From Achromobacter ruhlandii (lineage in GTDB: Bacteria > Pseudomonadota > Gammaproteobacteria > Burkholderiales > Burkholderiaceae_B), in assembly GCF_902859695.1 (NCBI RefSeq), contig NZ_CADIJL010000028.1, positions 1 through 64,000 of the forward strand: DNA of 64,000 bases. The letters run 5' to 3'. The first letter of the stretch is position 1; every line of letters starts with the position of its first letter. A model generated the notes under the pieces. The model worked only from the letters and a program-made list of their open reading frames with translations, was not told the origin of the DNA and did no database searches. Position numbers and translations under genes: made by a program. Of this stretch, positions 35,610 to 45,238 are shown piece by piece.

Positions 35610-35647
35610 GGCGGAGTGCGCAAAAAAGGTGGGTGAAGCCGGGAAAT

Positions 35648-37312
35648 TTAGCATGCGGCCGCGGCGGGCCAGGCCCGCGCCAGCACCGCCGCCACGTCGG
35701 CGCCGGCCGCCAGCTCGCCGAACACGCCGCCCGCCGCGCCCAGCCGGCTGTGGACAAAGCCTTGCGCCACCGGCTCGGGCGCGTGCCGGATCAGCAGCGC
35801 CGCCTGCCACAGGCGCGCCAGGCCGCAGGCAATGCGACGGGCCTGGAACTCGGCCTGGGCCGCATCGGCCAGCAGCGCGCGCCAGCGCGCCAGCGCCGCA
35901 TCGAATTCCGGGTAGCGGCCGCTGGCGGGCGCGAATTCGCCTTCCAGCGCCGGCAGCGCCTCGGGCTCGCGTTGCAGCGCGCGCAGCACGTCCAGCGCCA
36001 TGACGTTGCCCGAGCCCTCCCAGATCGAATTGACCGGCGTTTCGCGGTACAGGCGCGGCATCGGGCCTTCTTCAATATAGCCGTTGCCGCCCCAGGCCTC
36101 CATGCATTCGGCCACCGCCGCGATCGCGCGCTTGCAGACCCACAGCTTGGCGGCCGGCGTGCCGACCCGCGCCAGGGCGCGCGCGCCGGCGTCGCCGCGC
36201 TCGTCCACCGCGCGCGCCAGGCGCAGCGCCAGCGCCTGGGCGGCTTCCGACTCCAGCGCGAGGTCGCCCAGCACATTGCGCATCAGCGGCTGCGCCAGCA
36301 ACGGCTTGCCGAAAGCCTGGCGGTGGCAGGCATGGTGCAGCGACTGCACCAGGGCCTGGCGCAGCAACGCGGCGCTGCCCAGCACGCAATCGAGGCGGGT
36401 GGTGGCGGCCATCTCCAGCAGCACCGCCAGGCCGCGCCCGGGTTCGCCGACCATGACGCCCCACGCGTCCTCGAACTCGACTTCGGCGCTGGCATTGCTG
36501 TGATTGCCCAGCTTGTCCTTCAGGCGCCGGATGCGGACCGCGTTGCGCGGGCCATCCGGAATCCAGCGCGGCACCAGAAAGCAGCTAAGCCCCTCGTCGG
36601 TCTGCGCCAGCACCAGATGGGCGTCGGCCTGCGGCACCGAGAAGAACCATTTGTGGCCCACCAGCGAATAGGCGCAACCGCGCCCGATCGCGCCCAGCGG
36701 CGCGGCGCGTGTCGTGACCGCGCGCAGGTTGGAGCCGCCCTGCTTCTCGGTCAGGCCCATGCCGATCAGCGCGCCGCGCTTGCCGGCCAGCGGCGCGTCG
36801 GCGCCGTCGAATTCGCGCGAATAGAGCGCGGGCAGCCAGTCGCCGGTGTAGTCGATCACGCCCGCCGGCTCGCGTTGCAGCAAAGGCACGGCGGCAAAGG
36901 TCATGGTGGTGGGACACAGCGTGCCAGCCTCGACCTGGCCCTGCATCAGGTAGGCCGCCGCACGCGCCACCTGCGCGCCCGGCACCGGCTGGGCCCAGGC
37001 GCGGCTGTGCAGGCCGCGCGCCACGATGCCGCTCATCAACAATTGCCAGGCGGGATGGAAATCGACGTGGTCGATGCGATGGCCGGTCCGGTCATAGGCC
37101 TGCAGCCGCGGCGGATAGCGGTTGGCGTCGACGCCGGCGGCCAGGGTCTGGGCGCGGCCGAGCCAGGCCCCATGCGCGCCGAGGTCGCCGAGCCAGGCGC
37201 CGGCGCCCTCGCGGACCGCCGCCTCGCGCAACGCCGGGTCGGTCTCGAACAGCGAATAGTCCTCCAGGGGCGGGACCTGGTTGAGTACGGTGTGGGTCAC
37301 GAACGACGGCAT
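35648..37312 (-). CDS. aidB: AidB-like acyl-CoA dehydrogenase
   Basis: 554 residues, typical of AidB (E. coli 541) rather than ordinary acyl-CoA dehydrogenases of about 385. It starts [25 protein letters not shown], a near-invariant AidB opening. The flavin-binding segment [17 protein letters not shown] and the [19 protein letters not shown] segment are present. AidB binds FAD and DNA and is part of the alkylation response in E. coli; its reaction is uncertain. An Ada-type gene is not adjacent, though mpg lies 4 kb away. Confidence 0.9.
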   Translation of the reverse strand: MPSFVTHTVLNQVPPLEDYSLFETDPALREAAVREGAGAWLGDLGAHGAWLGRAQTLAAGVDANRYPPRLQAYDRTGHRIDHVDFHPAWQLLMSGIVARGLHSRAWAQPVPGAQVARAAAYLMQGQVEAGTLCPTTMTFAAVPLLQREPAGVIDYTGDWLPALYSREFDGADAPLAGKRGALIGMGLTEKQGGSNLRAVTTRAAPLGAIGRGCAYSLVGHKWFFSVPQADAHLVLAQTDEGLSCFLVPRWIPDGPRNAVRIRRLKDKLGNHSNASAEVEFEDAWGVMVGEPGRGLAVLLEMAATTRLDCVLGSAALLRQALVQSLHHACHRQAFGKPLLAQPLMRNVLGDLALESEAAQALALRLARAVDERGDAGARALARVGTPAAKLWVCKRAIAAVAECMEAWGGNGYIEEGPMPRLYRETPVNSIWEGSGNVMALDVLRALQREPEALPALEGEFAPASGRYPEFDAALARWRALLADAAQAEFQARRIACGLARLWQAALLIRHAPEPVAQGFVHSRLGAAGGVFGELAAGADVAAVLARAWPAAAAC

Positions 37313-37366
37313 GCTGGCTCCTCTTCGTTGATGCGCCGTGCACCTCGGCGCGCCCCGCCCGCGGGT

Positions 37367-38896
37367 CTATCTGGCGATGGGCGCCACCCGCTGCCAGGGC
37401 CGCAGGGCCTCGACCTGGGCGGCCAGTTCCAGCAGCCAGGCCTCGCTGCCCAGCGGGCCCATGACCTGGATGCCGATCGGCAGGCCGTCGGCCGACAGGC
37501 CGAACGGAATGGAAATGGCGGGCATGCCCGTCAGGTTGGCCAGGGGCGCGAACGGCGAATAGCCGATCACGCCCTTCTTGCCCAGGCGATAGGCCAGGTA
37601 ATCGGCGTTGTCCATCGCATAGCGGCCGATGGGCGCCGGCGGTTGCGCCAGCACCGGCGACAGGAACAGGTCGTGGCCCTGCGTGCCCTCGCGATGCAGG
37701 AAGCGGCCGATGCGGCGCGTGATCTCGTGGCAGGTATCGACGCAAGCCACGTACTGCGCGCCGGAAATCGCGCGGGCGTACTCGCGCGCGCCCAGCGTGG
37801 TCGGCTGCAATTCGTCCGCGGCAAGGCGACGATTGCGCGCGCCGACGAAGCTGTCGATGGCATTGGCGGCGGCGCTGGCGATCAGCGGCAGCATCGGCGA
37901 CAGCACTTCCTCGGAACCCACCGGCGGCGCGGCCACCACCAGTTCGTGGCCCAGGCCGGCGAACAGGCGCGCGGCCTCGTCGACCGCCGCCGCGACCTCG
38001 GGATGGATCGCCTCGCCTTCGTAGGTGGTGTTGATATAGGCAATGCGGCGGCGCGGCGATGAGCGCGGATCGGCCGACACCCGCGCCACGATGTCGCGAT
38101 AGGATTCGCCCGGCCTGGCCGGCGCCGCATAGGGCGCGCCAACGTCGGCGCCGGCGCTGATATCCAGCGCCGCCGCGCAGTCGCGCACCGACAGCGTCAT
38201 CATGTGTTCGGTGGCCAGGCCGCCCCAGCCCTCGCCCTTGAGCGGGCCCAGCGGCATCATGCCGCGCGAGGGCTTCAGGCCCAGCACGCCGCAGCACGAG
38301 GCCGGGATGCGGATCGAACCGCCGCCGTCGCTGCCGTGGGCGATGCGCACCATGCCGCTGGCCAGCGCCGCGCCCGCGCCGCCGCTGGAGCCGCCAGCGC
38401 TGTGCCCGGCCTTCCAGGGGTTCTGGGTGGGCGCGCCGTAGACGGGCGATTCGCTGGTGGGGCTCAGGCCCAGTTCGGCGCTGGTGCTGCGGCCGAACGG
38501 GATCAGGCCGGCGCGGCGGTAGCGCTTGACGATCTCGGCATCGACGCTCCATTCCACCTGGCCGTACAGCACCGAGCCCATGGCGCTGGGCAGCCCCAGC
38601 GCGGCGGTGCCCAGGTCCTTCAGCAGCGTCGGCACGCCCAGAAACGGACGTTCGCGCAGCAGCGCCAGGCGTTGTGCGGAAGACAGGGTCGCCAGTTCAT
38701 CGTCGAGCGCGCGCGCCAGGTCCAGGCCGAGTTCGGCACGCACGCCGCAGGCCGCGTTGATCGACGGGTTGCGCGCCGCCACCCGTTCCACCGCCTGCTG
38801 CATCGCGGCAAGCGCCGTCGTGGCTCCCTGGGCGATATCGGCGCCCAGCGCCATCGCGTCGAAGGAAGAGGAATCAACTCGGTCAGCCGTGCCCAT
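37367..38896 (-). CDS. Amidase-signature enzyme
   Basis: 509 residues, amidase signature family (Ser-cisSer-Lys triad). Lys lies in VPTLLKDLG, the cis-Ser in GHSAGGSSGGAGAALASG and the nucleophile Ser in DGGGSIRIPAS. No signal peptide. Related enzymes include AtzF, indoleacetamide and nylon-oligomer amidases; the substrate cannot be assigned. The start MGTADRVDSS at 38896 has GGAG about 11 bases upstream; an in-frame ATG at 38935 is less likely. It sits between rmuC (99-base gap) and aidB (54-base gap) on the same strand. Confidence 0.87.
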   Translation of the reverse strand: MGTADRVDSSSFDAMALGADIAQGATTALAAMQQAVERVAARNPSINAACGVRAELGLDLARALDDELATLSSAQRLALLRERPFLGVPTLLKDLGTAALGLPSAMGSVLYGQVEWSVDAEIVKRYRRAGLIPFGRSTSAELGLSPTSESPVYGAPTQNPWKAGHSAGGSSGGAGAALASGMVRIAHGSDGGGSIRIPASCCGVLGLKPSRGMMPLGPLKGEGWGGLATEHMMTLSVRDCAAALDISAGADVGAPYAAPARPGESYRDIVARVSADPRSSPRRRIAYINTTYEGEAIHPEVAAAVDEAARLFAGLGHELVVAAPPVGSEEVLSPMLPLIASAAANAIDSFVGARNRRLAADELQPTTLGAREYARAISGAQYVACVDTCHEITRRIGRFLHREGTQGHDLFLSPVLAQPPAPIGRYAMDNADYLAYRLGKKGVIGYSPFAPLANLTGMPAISIPFGLSADGLPIGIQVMGPLGSEAWLLELAAQVEALRPWQRVAPIAR

Positions 38897-38995
38897 GCTT
38901 ACGATGCTCCAGATATCGACGGCGGAATGCCGCAAGTACGAGGATATCGACAGAGTGGCCGGGTCACAAGCCGAACCCGGCGGCCCGCGCGCGGA

Positions 38996-40387
38996 TCAGG
39001 GGCCGGAACCGGACGCGGCGGGCGTCTCGCTGGCGGCCGGATCGTCCGCGCCATCGTCGACCGCCACGCCCTCGGCGCCCAGCAGGCGCAGCGCCTCGGC
39101 CTCGGGCAAGGCCTCGACGCTTTTCAGGTTGCGCAGCATGGCGCGCGTGCGCACCTCGGTCTGGCCGATCTTGCTGCTGGCGGTGTCCAGGGTTTTCTTG
39201 ACGCCGGCCAGCGCGTCGCCGAACTTGCCGAACTCGGTCTTGACCGCGCGCAGCACCTGCCAGACCTCCGATGAGCGCTGCTCGATGGCCAGCGTGCGAA
39301 AGCCCATCTGCAGGCTGTTGAGCAGCGCCGCCAGGTTGCTGGGACCGGCCACGTTGATGCGCAGGTCGTGCAGGCGGTCCAGCAACCCAGGACGCCGCAG
39401 CACTTCGGCATACAGGCTTTCGGTCGGCAGGAACATGATGGCGAAATCGGTGGTGTGTGGCGGCGCCACGTACTTGTTGGCGATCAGCCGCGCCTGCAGT
39501 TCGACCGCCTTGCCCAGCGCGGCGCCGGCCGCCTTCACGCCCTCGGCGTCGGCGGCTTCCTGCGCATCCATCAGGCGCTCGTATTCCTCCTTGGGAAACT
39601 TGGCGTCGATCGGCAGCCAGACCGGCGCGCCGCCATCGCCCCGCCCCGGCAGGCGGATGGCGAACTCGACCACCGCGTCGCTGCCCGGCACCGGCTTGAT
39701 GTTGGCGGCGTACTGCTCGGGGGTCATGTTGTCTTCGATCAGCCTTGCCAGCTGCACCTCGCCCCAGGTGCCGCGCGACTTGACGTTGGTCAGCACACGC
39801 TTGAGGTCGCCCACGCCGGCGGCCAGCGCCTGCATCTCGCCCAGGCCCTTGTGAACGGCTTCGAGGCGGTCCGATACCTGCTTGAAGGATTCGCCCAGGC
39901 GCTGCTCGAGCGTGGCGTGGAGCTTTTCGTCGACGGTGCGGCGCATGTCGTCGAGCTTGGCGCTGTTGTCATTCTGCAACGCTTGCAGGCGCTGATCGAC
40001 CGTGGCTCGAACCTCCATCAGGCGCCGCTCGTTGATCTGGATCAGGCCCTGCAGCTGTTCGCCGAAACCGGCCGCGAAACGCGCCAGCGACTCGGCCGAC
40101 TCGGCCCGCGCCGCCTGCGCATCGCGCGTCAGGGCGGCGCGCAGGTCGCCGTGCGACTGGGCCAGTTCCTGCCGCAGACCGCGAGTGGATTCGGCGAATT
40201 CGGCGCGCAGGCCGCGCTGGCTTTCCGCCATGTCGGCGCGCAGGGCCCGTTCGGTGCGCTCCAGGCCTTCCAGCAACGCATCGAGCCGGTCGTCGCGCGC
40301 CGGCCGCGACAGCCACGCCAGCAAGGCGATCAGGCAGGCCAGCACCGCGCCGCCGGCGGCAACCCAAAGCAAGACATCATTCGACAA
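38996..40387 (-). CDS. rmuC: DNA recombination protein RmuC
   Basis: 463 residues. One N-terminal membrane helix (VLLWVAAGGAVLACLIALLAWL) precedes a long coiled coil (about 35-200, repeated RGLRAEFAES-type heptads) and the RmuC nuclease-like domain (TWGEVQLARLIEDNM, LPIDAKFPKEEYERL, FMLFLPTES-like IMFLPTESLYAEVL). RmuC restrains inversions at short repeats. I prefer the TTG start at 40387 because GAAGGGG lies just before it; an in-frame GTG at 40417 is the alternative. Its C-terminus is acidic and low-complexity. Confidence 0.9.
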   Translation of the reverse strand: MSNDVLLWVAAGGAVLACLIALLAWLSRPARDDRLDALLEGLERTERALRADMAESQRGLRAEFAESTRGLRQELAQSHGDLRAALTRDAQAARAESAESLARFAAGFGEQLQGLIQINERRLMEVRATVDQRLQALQNDNSAKLDDMRRTVDEKLHATLEQRLGESFKQVSDRLEAVHKGLGEMQALAAGVGDLKRVLTNVKSRGTWGEVQLARLIEDNMTPEQYAANIKPVPGSDAVVEFAIRLPGRGDGGAPVWLPIDAKFPKEEYERLMDAQEAADAEGVKAAGAALGKAVELQARLIANKYVAPPHTTDFAIMFLPTESLYAEVLRRPGLLDRLHDLRINVAGPSNLAALLNSLQMGFRTLAIEQRSSEVWQVLRAVKTEFGKFGDALAGVKKTLDTASSKIGQTEVRTRAMLRNLKSVEALPEAEALRLLGAEGVAVDDGADDPAASETPAASGSGP

Positions 40388-40550
40388 AGTGGCCCCTTCA
40401 AAACGCCGCGCGCCCACGCCGGGCGCCTGAAATTATAGGACTGTGATCCGGCCCCGGTAGTCATCGGAAACGACTTCCCGGCCGCTTTAAAGGCGAAAAG
40501 CAAGCAACGGCATTAAACTGTTAACAACTTACCTATAACCTTAAAAACAG

Positions 40551-41285
40551 TTGAATACAGCTGATCTCCCAACGTTCTGTCCGCCCCCCGTAGCCTTCGA
40601 CTCGGTCTTCGGCCCCTTGGATCTCGATGACGAGACGCCGGTCGCGATGGGGGGCGACCGCCACATCTTCCAGCACCCCCATGCCCCCTCCCTGCTGGTC
40701 AAGGTCATGGACATGCAGGCGCGCGCCGTCTACCTGGAAGCCCGTCCGTTCAAGCGCTGGTACAAGCAGTACCAGCGCGAAAGCGCATACCGCGTCTATC
40801 TGAACGAAATCACCGAATACGTCACCACCACCACGCGCCCGTCGGGCGTGTGGCAGGTGCCGATGGCGCGCATCCTGGGCGTGGCGCAGACCTCGCTGGG
40901 CCTGGGCCTGCTGGTCGAGAAGATCACGGACGAGGCCGGCAACATCGCGCCCACGGTGGCGGACCTGGCGCGCCAGGGCAAGATGAACGACACCTTGTCG
41001 GCACAACTGGACGAATTCGTCGAGGACCTGGCCGACGCCCACGTGGTGCTGCACGACCTGTCGCCGAGCAACATCGCCTGTGGCCTGAATGCCGACGGCA
41101 AGTCGGGACTGTTCCTGATCGACGGCTTCGGCGTGCTGCCGCTGGTGCCGGTATACGCCTGGAGCAAGCGCCTGAACCGCAAGCGCATCCAGCGCAAGTA
41201 CGCCGACATGCGGGCCGCCATGGCCCGGCGCGCCCGCGAAGCGGCGCTCAGGGCGGCGAATCGGGCCGACGGCCCCAAGACCTGA
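40551..41285 (+). CDS. YrbL-like kinase-fold protein
   Basis: 244 residues, resembling the YrbL (PhoP regulatory network) family, a kinase-fold group of unknown activity. A Lys in LLVKVMDM could be the ATP lysine; the catalytic-loop equivalent is LHDLSPSNIACG and the DFG equivalent LIDGFG. The C-terminal PVYAWSKRLNRKRIQRKY segment matches the YrbL tail. The start is uncertain: TTG 40551 gives the full frame, but no ribosome site precedes it; ATG 40647 would begin just before the conserved part. A TATAAC box at 40534-40539 would place transcription start almost at the TTG. Confidence 0.75.
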   Translation: MNTADLPTFCPPPVAFDSVFGPLDLDDETPVAMGGDRHIFQHPHAPSLLVKVMDMQARAVYLEARPFKRWYKQYQRESAYRVYLNEITEYVTTTTRPSGVWQVPMARILGVAQTSLGLGLLVEKITDEAGNIAPTVADLARQGKMNDTLSAQLDEFVEDLADAHVVLHDLSPSNIACGLNADGKSGLFLIDGFGVLPLVPVYAWSKRLNRKRIQRKYADMRAAMARRAREAALRAANRADGPKT

Positions 41286-41299
41286 CCTGAATCGCTTCC

Positions 41300-42085
41300 T
41301 CAGGGCGGCCGCTTGAGCGGCGCTCCCTGGCGGTCCACCCAGTGATAATCGCGCCCCGCCACTTGCCCGCGGCGCAGGGGATTGCGGGTGCACCACGCCG
41401 CGTAGGCCGGATCGACGTAACGGTATTCCAGGTGTTCGTCGCGTCCGGCGGGAATGCCCAGCCGGGTAGTGCTGATGAGCACCTGGGGCGACTCGCCCAC
41501 GTCCTCGACGTACAGCGCCTCGGGATCGAAGCGCCGCGCGTCCCAGTCCGGCACTTTCAGACCCAGCGCGCGGCACAGCAACGTCTGGCCGGCGCACAGC
41601 CGGCCCGGCGGCCGCGGCCGCCCCTGGGCATCGGGGTTCAGGGCCTGCATGCGGGCCAGCGCGTCGGGACCGGACAGGGCGTCGACCCAGGGATAGGCGG
41701 ACTTGATCAGCACGGCATTGCCGGGACCGCCGGCGCTGAAGTTGAGCGAGTCGCCGCCGCGGGCGTAATACATGTAGACCACGCCGCCGTCCATGAACAG
41801 GGCGCGGCGCTTGTGGGTGTAGCCGAGCGAGGCGTGGCTGCCCTTTTCTTCCAGGTAGTAGGCCTCGGTCTCGATGATGCGCGCCGACAGCCACAGGCCG
41901 TCGACCCGATGGCGCACCACCTTGCCCAGCAGTTCGCGCGCCAGCTGGCGCGCATCGCGATTGAAAAAGGCATCGGGCAACGCCTTGCCGGCGCCGCGCG
42001 ATGCCTTGTCGGCCCTGGCCGCCACGGGATCAGGCGAAGCGTTCGCCGTAACGCTTTTCGCTGAAACCGACGCCGACCTCGCCAT
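41300..42085 (-). CDS. mpg: DNA-3-methyladenine glycosylase (AAG/Mpg family)
   Basis: 261 residues. It excises alkylated purines. Conserved core: LARELLGKVV, RIIETEAYYLEEKGSHAS (catalytic Glu in TEAY), FMDGGVVYMYYARGGDSLNFSAG and LCAGQTLLCRALGL. The first 35 residues are not conserved-looking, and the start at 42085 overlaps the preceding reductase gene by 56 bases, so a later start may be used. It is the last gene of the potFGHI-arsC-mpg run. Confidence 0.9.
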   Translation of the reverse strand: MARSASVSAKSVTANASPDPVAARADKASRGAGKALPDAFFNRDARQLARELLGKVVRHRVDGLWLSARIIETEAYYLEEKGSHASLGYTHKRRALFMDGGVVYMYYARGGDSLNFSAGGPGNAVLIKSAYPWVDALSGPDALARMQALNPDAQGRPRPPGRLCAGQTLLCRALGLKVPDWDARRFDPEALYVEDVGESPQVLISTTRLGIPAGRDEHLEYRYVDPAYAAWCTRNPLRRGQVAGRDYHWVDRQGAPLKRPP

Positions 42086-42386
42086 CGGGCGTCACCGCCA
42101 CCGGGCGGCGCACCAGCGCCGGGAACTCGGCGATCAGCTTGGTCCACTGGGCGTCGGTGCTGGCCGTCTTGCGCTCGTCCGGCAGGTTGCGCCAGGTCAT
42201 CGAGGCGCGGTTGACCAGCTTTTCCCAGCCGCCGAGCTGGCCGGCCCATTCCTTCAGGGTGGCCGCCGGCACCGGATGATCGCGATAGTCGATGAACTGG
42301 TGGTCGACACCGTGCGCGGTGAGCCACTCGCGCGCCTTGACGCAGGTGCTGCACTTGGTCAGGCCATACAGGGTGGTTTGCTTCAT
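42030..42386 (-). CDS. ArsC/Spx-family reductase (YffB-like)
   Basis: 118 residues of the thioredoxin-fold ArsC/Spx family. Single Cys-x2-Cys site near the N-terminus (KCSTCVKAREWL), then WEKLVNRASMTWRNL and the RRPVAVTPDGEVGVGFSE cis-Pro region. It is closer to YffB/glutathione-linked members than to arsenate reductase, and there is no ars operon nearby. ATG 42386 overlaps the potI stop by ATGA. Confidence 0.88.
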   Translation of the reverse strand: MKQTTLYGLTKCSTCVKAREWLTAHGVDHQFIDYRDHPVPAATLKEWAGQLGGWEKLVNRASMTWRNLPDERKTASTDAQWTKLIAEFPALVRRPVAVTPDGEVGVGFSEKRYGERFA

Positions 42387-43192
42387 TTGGGTTCGGACTC
42401 CTTGCGCCATTGCATGCGGTTGGCCAGGATGACGCAGGTGCCCACCGCCAGGATGAACAGCGTCGCCAACGCATTGATCTCGGGTTTCAGGCCCAGCCGC
42501 ACGCGCGAGAAGACTTCCATCGGCAGCGTGCTGGAGCTGGGGCCGGACAGGAACGACGCCAGCACCACGTCGTCCAGCGACAGCGTGAAGGATAGCAGCC
42601 AGGCCGAGGCCAGCGCCGGCGCGATCAGCGGCAGCGTGATCTTGAAGAACACGGTGATGGGCGTGGCGCCCAGGTCCAGCGCGGCCTCTTCGAGCGAGCG
42701 GTCGAGGTCGCGGATGCGGGTCTGGATCACCACCGCCACGAAGGCCATGCACAGCGTCACGTGGCCGACCCAGATGGTGAAGATGCCGTTCTCGGCCGGC
42801 CAGCCGAGGTGGCCGCGCAGTTCCACGAACATCAGCAGGAGCGAGATGCCCAACACCACTTCGGGGATCACCAGCGGCGCGCTCAGCATGCCGACGTACA
42901 GCGCGAAGCCGCGGAAACGGCCCATGCGCCCCAGCACGTAGCCGGCCCAGGTGCCGATGATGACGGCCGCGGTGGCCGTCATGGCGGCAATGCGGAACGA
43001 CAGCCAGGCCGCGCGCAGCAGCGCATCGTCGTTGAACAGCGAGTGGTACCAGCGGAACGAGAAACCGGTCCAGGAAGTGACGGCGGGCGACTCATTGAAC
43101 GAGAACACCATCAGGCTGATGATGGGCACGTACAGGAAGAAGTACCCCAGTCCCAGCACCACGGCGCGCAAGGTCTTGTTGGGACCGTTCAT
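42383..43192 (-). CDS. potI: Putrescine ABC transporter permease PotI
   Basis: 269 residues, six transmembrane helices, with the EAA loop SLEEAALDLGATPITVFFKITLPLI. It forms the channel with PotH. The last residues of the frame overlap the downstream reductase start by 4 bases, and its own start overlaps the potH stop. Confidence 0.9.
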   Translation of the reverse strand: MNGPNKTLRAVVLGLGYFFLYVPIISLMVFSFNESPAVTSWTGFSFRWYHSLFNDDALLRAAWLSFRIAAMTATAAVIIGTWAGYVLGRMGRFRGFALYVGMLSAPLVIPEVVLGISLLLMFVELRGHLGWPAENGIFTIWVGHVTLCMAFVAVVIQTRIRDLDRSLEEAALDLGATPITVFFKITLPLIAPALASAWLLSFTLSLDDVVLASFLSGPSSSTLPMEVFSRVRLGLKPEINALATLFILAVGTCVILANRMQWRKESEPK

Positions 43193-44109
43193 TTGCGGCC
43201 TCCGCTGGCCAGTTCCTGCTGCTTGACCTGGTTGTACTGGAACAGCGCCAGCGGCACCAGCAACAGCAGCACCATCACGCAGGTCACCGCCGAGGCCATC
43301 GGCCAATCGGTATTGTTGAAGAACTCGTTCCACATGACGCGGCCCATCATCAGCGTGTTGGCGCCGCCCAGCATTTCGGGGATGACGTATTCGCCGACCG
43401 CCGGGATGAACACCAGCATGGCGCCGGCGATCACGCCCTGGCGCGACAGCGGCACGGTGATCTGCCAGAACGCCTGCCATGGCTTGGCGCCCAGGTCGTA
43501 GGCGGCTTCCAGCAGGCGCAGGTCCATCTTCACCAGCGTGGCGTACAGCGGCAGGATGAAGAACGGCAGGTAGGCATAGACCATGCCGATGTACACGGCC
43601 AGGTCGGTGCGGTAGATCTCCAGCGGGCTGGAGATGATGCCGAGCCATTGCAGGAAGTTGTTCAAGAGGCCGTCGTTGCGCAGGATGCCGACCCAGGCGT
43701 ACACGCGCAACAGCAGCGAGGTCCAGAACGGCAGGATCACGCCCAGCAGCAGCAGGTTGCGCACGCGCGGCGACGAGCGCGCGATGTAGTACGCCATGGG
43801 ATAGCCGATCAGCACACAGGCCAGCGTGGTGATGGCGGCGATCTTGACCGAGCTGAGGTAGGTGGCGAAGTACAGGCTGTCGGTGAACAGCAGGATGTAG
43901 CCGCGCAGGTGCAGGCTGAACTGCACCGCCTCGTCCTTGAATTCGGCCAGCGAGGTGTACGGCGGAATGCCGAACTTGAGCTCGGCGAAGCTGATCTTGA
44001 ACACCAGCAGGAACGGCACCAGCAGGAACAGCACCAGCCAGGCGAACGGCGGCACCACCGCCAGCGCCCGGCCCGAGGGCAGCCAGTCGCGGGGCGAGAA
44101 GCGGCTCAT
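43189..44109 (-). CDS. potH: Putrescine ABC transporter permease PotH
   Basis: 306 residues, six helices, EAA loop LLEAAYDLGAKPWQAFWQITVPLS. The N-terminal helix VPPFAWLVLFLLVPFLLVFKISFAE is typical of PotH/PotB. Start and stop both overlap neighbours by 4 bases (potG stop and potI start), so the operon is tightly coupled. Confidence 0.92.
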   Translation of the reverse strand: MSRFSPRDWLPSGRALAVVPPFAWLVLFLLVPFLLVFKISFAELKFGIPPYTSLAEFKDEAVQFSLHLRGYILLFTDSLYFATYLSSVKIAAITTLACVLIGYPMAYYIARSSPRVRNLLLLGVILPFWTSLLLRVYAWVGILRNDGLLNNFLQWLGIISSPLEIYRTDLAVYIGMVYAYLPFFILPLYATLVKMDLRLLEAAYDLGAKPWQAFWQITVPLSRQGVIAGAMLVFIPAVGEYVIPEMLGGANTLMMGRVMWNEFFNNTDWPMASAVTCVMVLLLLVPLALFQYNQVKQQELASGGRK

Positions 44110-45233
44110 GACGCCAGCACCGTCGCGCTGTCGGCGTCCCAGCTGACGAAGATGTCTTCGTCGATGCCCGGGGCGTCCAGTTGGGCCAGTTGCAGGCTGG
44201 GCACGCTGGCCTCGACCATGGCGCCGGAGTCCAGGCGGATCTGGTAGAGCGCGTAGCTGCCCATCCAGGCCATGTGGCTGACCATGCCGTGGGCCCAGTT
44301 GTAGTCGCCCGTCGGCTGTTCGCGCGACACCACCATGCGCTCGGGGCGGATGGAGACGTGCACGTCCATGCCCAGCGGCTCGCTGACGCCGTGGCTGACG
44401 TACAGCGGACGGCTCAGTTCGGGGCTTTCGATGGCGACGTGGTCGGGTTCATCGACCACGATGGTGCCGGTGAACATGTTGGTCGAGCCGATGAAGCTGG
44501 CGACGAAGCGCGAGTTGGGGAAGGCGTAGACATCCTGCGGCGTGCCGCACTGGACGATCTGGCCCTCGGTCATGACCGCCAGGCGGTGCGCCATGGTCAT
44601 GGCCTCTTCCTGGTCGTGCGTGACCATGATGCAGGTCACGCCGACCTGCTCCAGGATCTTGACCAGCTCGATCTGGGTCTTCTGGCGGATCTGCTTGTCC
44701 AGCGCCGACATCGGCTCGTCCAGCAGCAGCAGCTTGGGCCGCTTGACCAGGCTGCGCGCCAGCGCCACGCGCTGCTGCTGGCCGCCGGACAGCTGATTGG
44801 GCTTGCGGCGCGAATAGCCGGCCATCTGCACCAGGTCGAGCGCCTCGAACACGCGGTCGTGGATCTCGGCGCGGTCCACGCCTTCCTGCTTCAGGCCGAA
44901 GGCCACGTTGGCCTCGACCGTCATGTGCGGGAACAGCGCGTACGACTGGAACATCATGTTAACCGGCCGCCGGTACGGCGGCACGCTGGTGATGTCCTCG
45001 CCATCGAGCAGGATCTGGCCCGAGGTGGCTTCCTCGAAACCGGCCAGCATGCGCAGCAGCGTCGACTTGCCGCTGCCGGAACTGCCCAGCAGCGCGAAGA
45101 TCTCGTTGCGCTTGACCGAGAGATTGACGGAACGGACGGCGACCACGTCGCCGAAGATCTTGACCACGTCGGCGACGCGGACGAACTCGTCCGGATCGGC
45201 CGCATGCTGCGCCGAGTAACGGCTATCGCTCAT
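44106..45233 (-). CDS. potG: Putrescine ABC transporter ATPase PotG
   Basis: 375 residues. ATPase domain about 20-255 with Walker A GSSGSGKST, signature LSGGQQQRVALAR and Walker B LLLDEPMSALD. A C-terminal TOBE-type regulatory region follows (IRPERMVVSREQP). ATG 45233 (MSDSRYSAQ) is preferred; it lies 5 bases after the potF stop. Confidence 0.93.
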   Translation of the reverse strand: MSDSRYSAQHAADPDEFVRVADVVKIFGDVVAVRSVNLSVKRNEIFALLGSSGSGKSTLLRMLAGFEEATSGQILLDGEDITSVPPYRRPVNMMFQSYALFPHMTVEANVAFGLKQEGVDRAEIHDRVFEALDLVQMAGYSRRKPNQLSGGQQQRVALARSLVKRPKLLLLDEPMSALDKQIRQKTQIELVKILEQVGVTCIMVTHDQEEAMTMAHRLAVMTEGQIVQCGTPQDVYAFPNSRFVASFIGSTNMFTGTIVVDEPDHVAIESPELSRPLYVSHGVSEPLGMDVHVSIRPERMVVSREQPTGDYNWAHGMVSHMAWMGSYALYQIRLDSGAMVEASVPSLQLAQLDAPGIDEDIFVSWDADSATVLAS

Positions 45234-45238
45234 GATGC

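Noticed and set aside
42030..42386. Arsenate reductase
   Set aside because: The protein has a CxxC site and YffB-like features, and no arsenic resistance genes are nearby.
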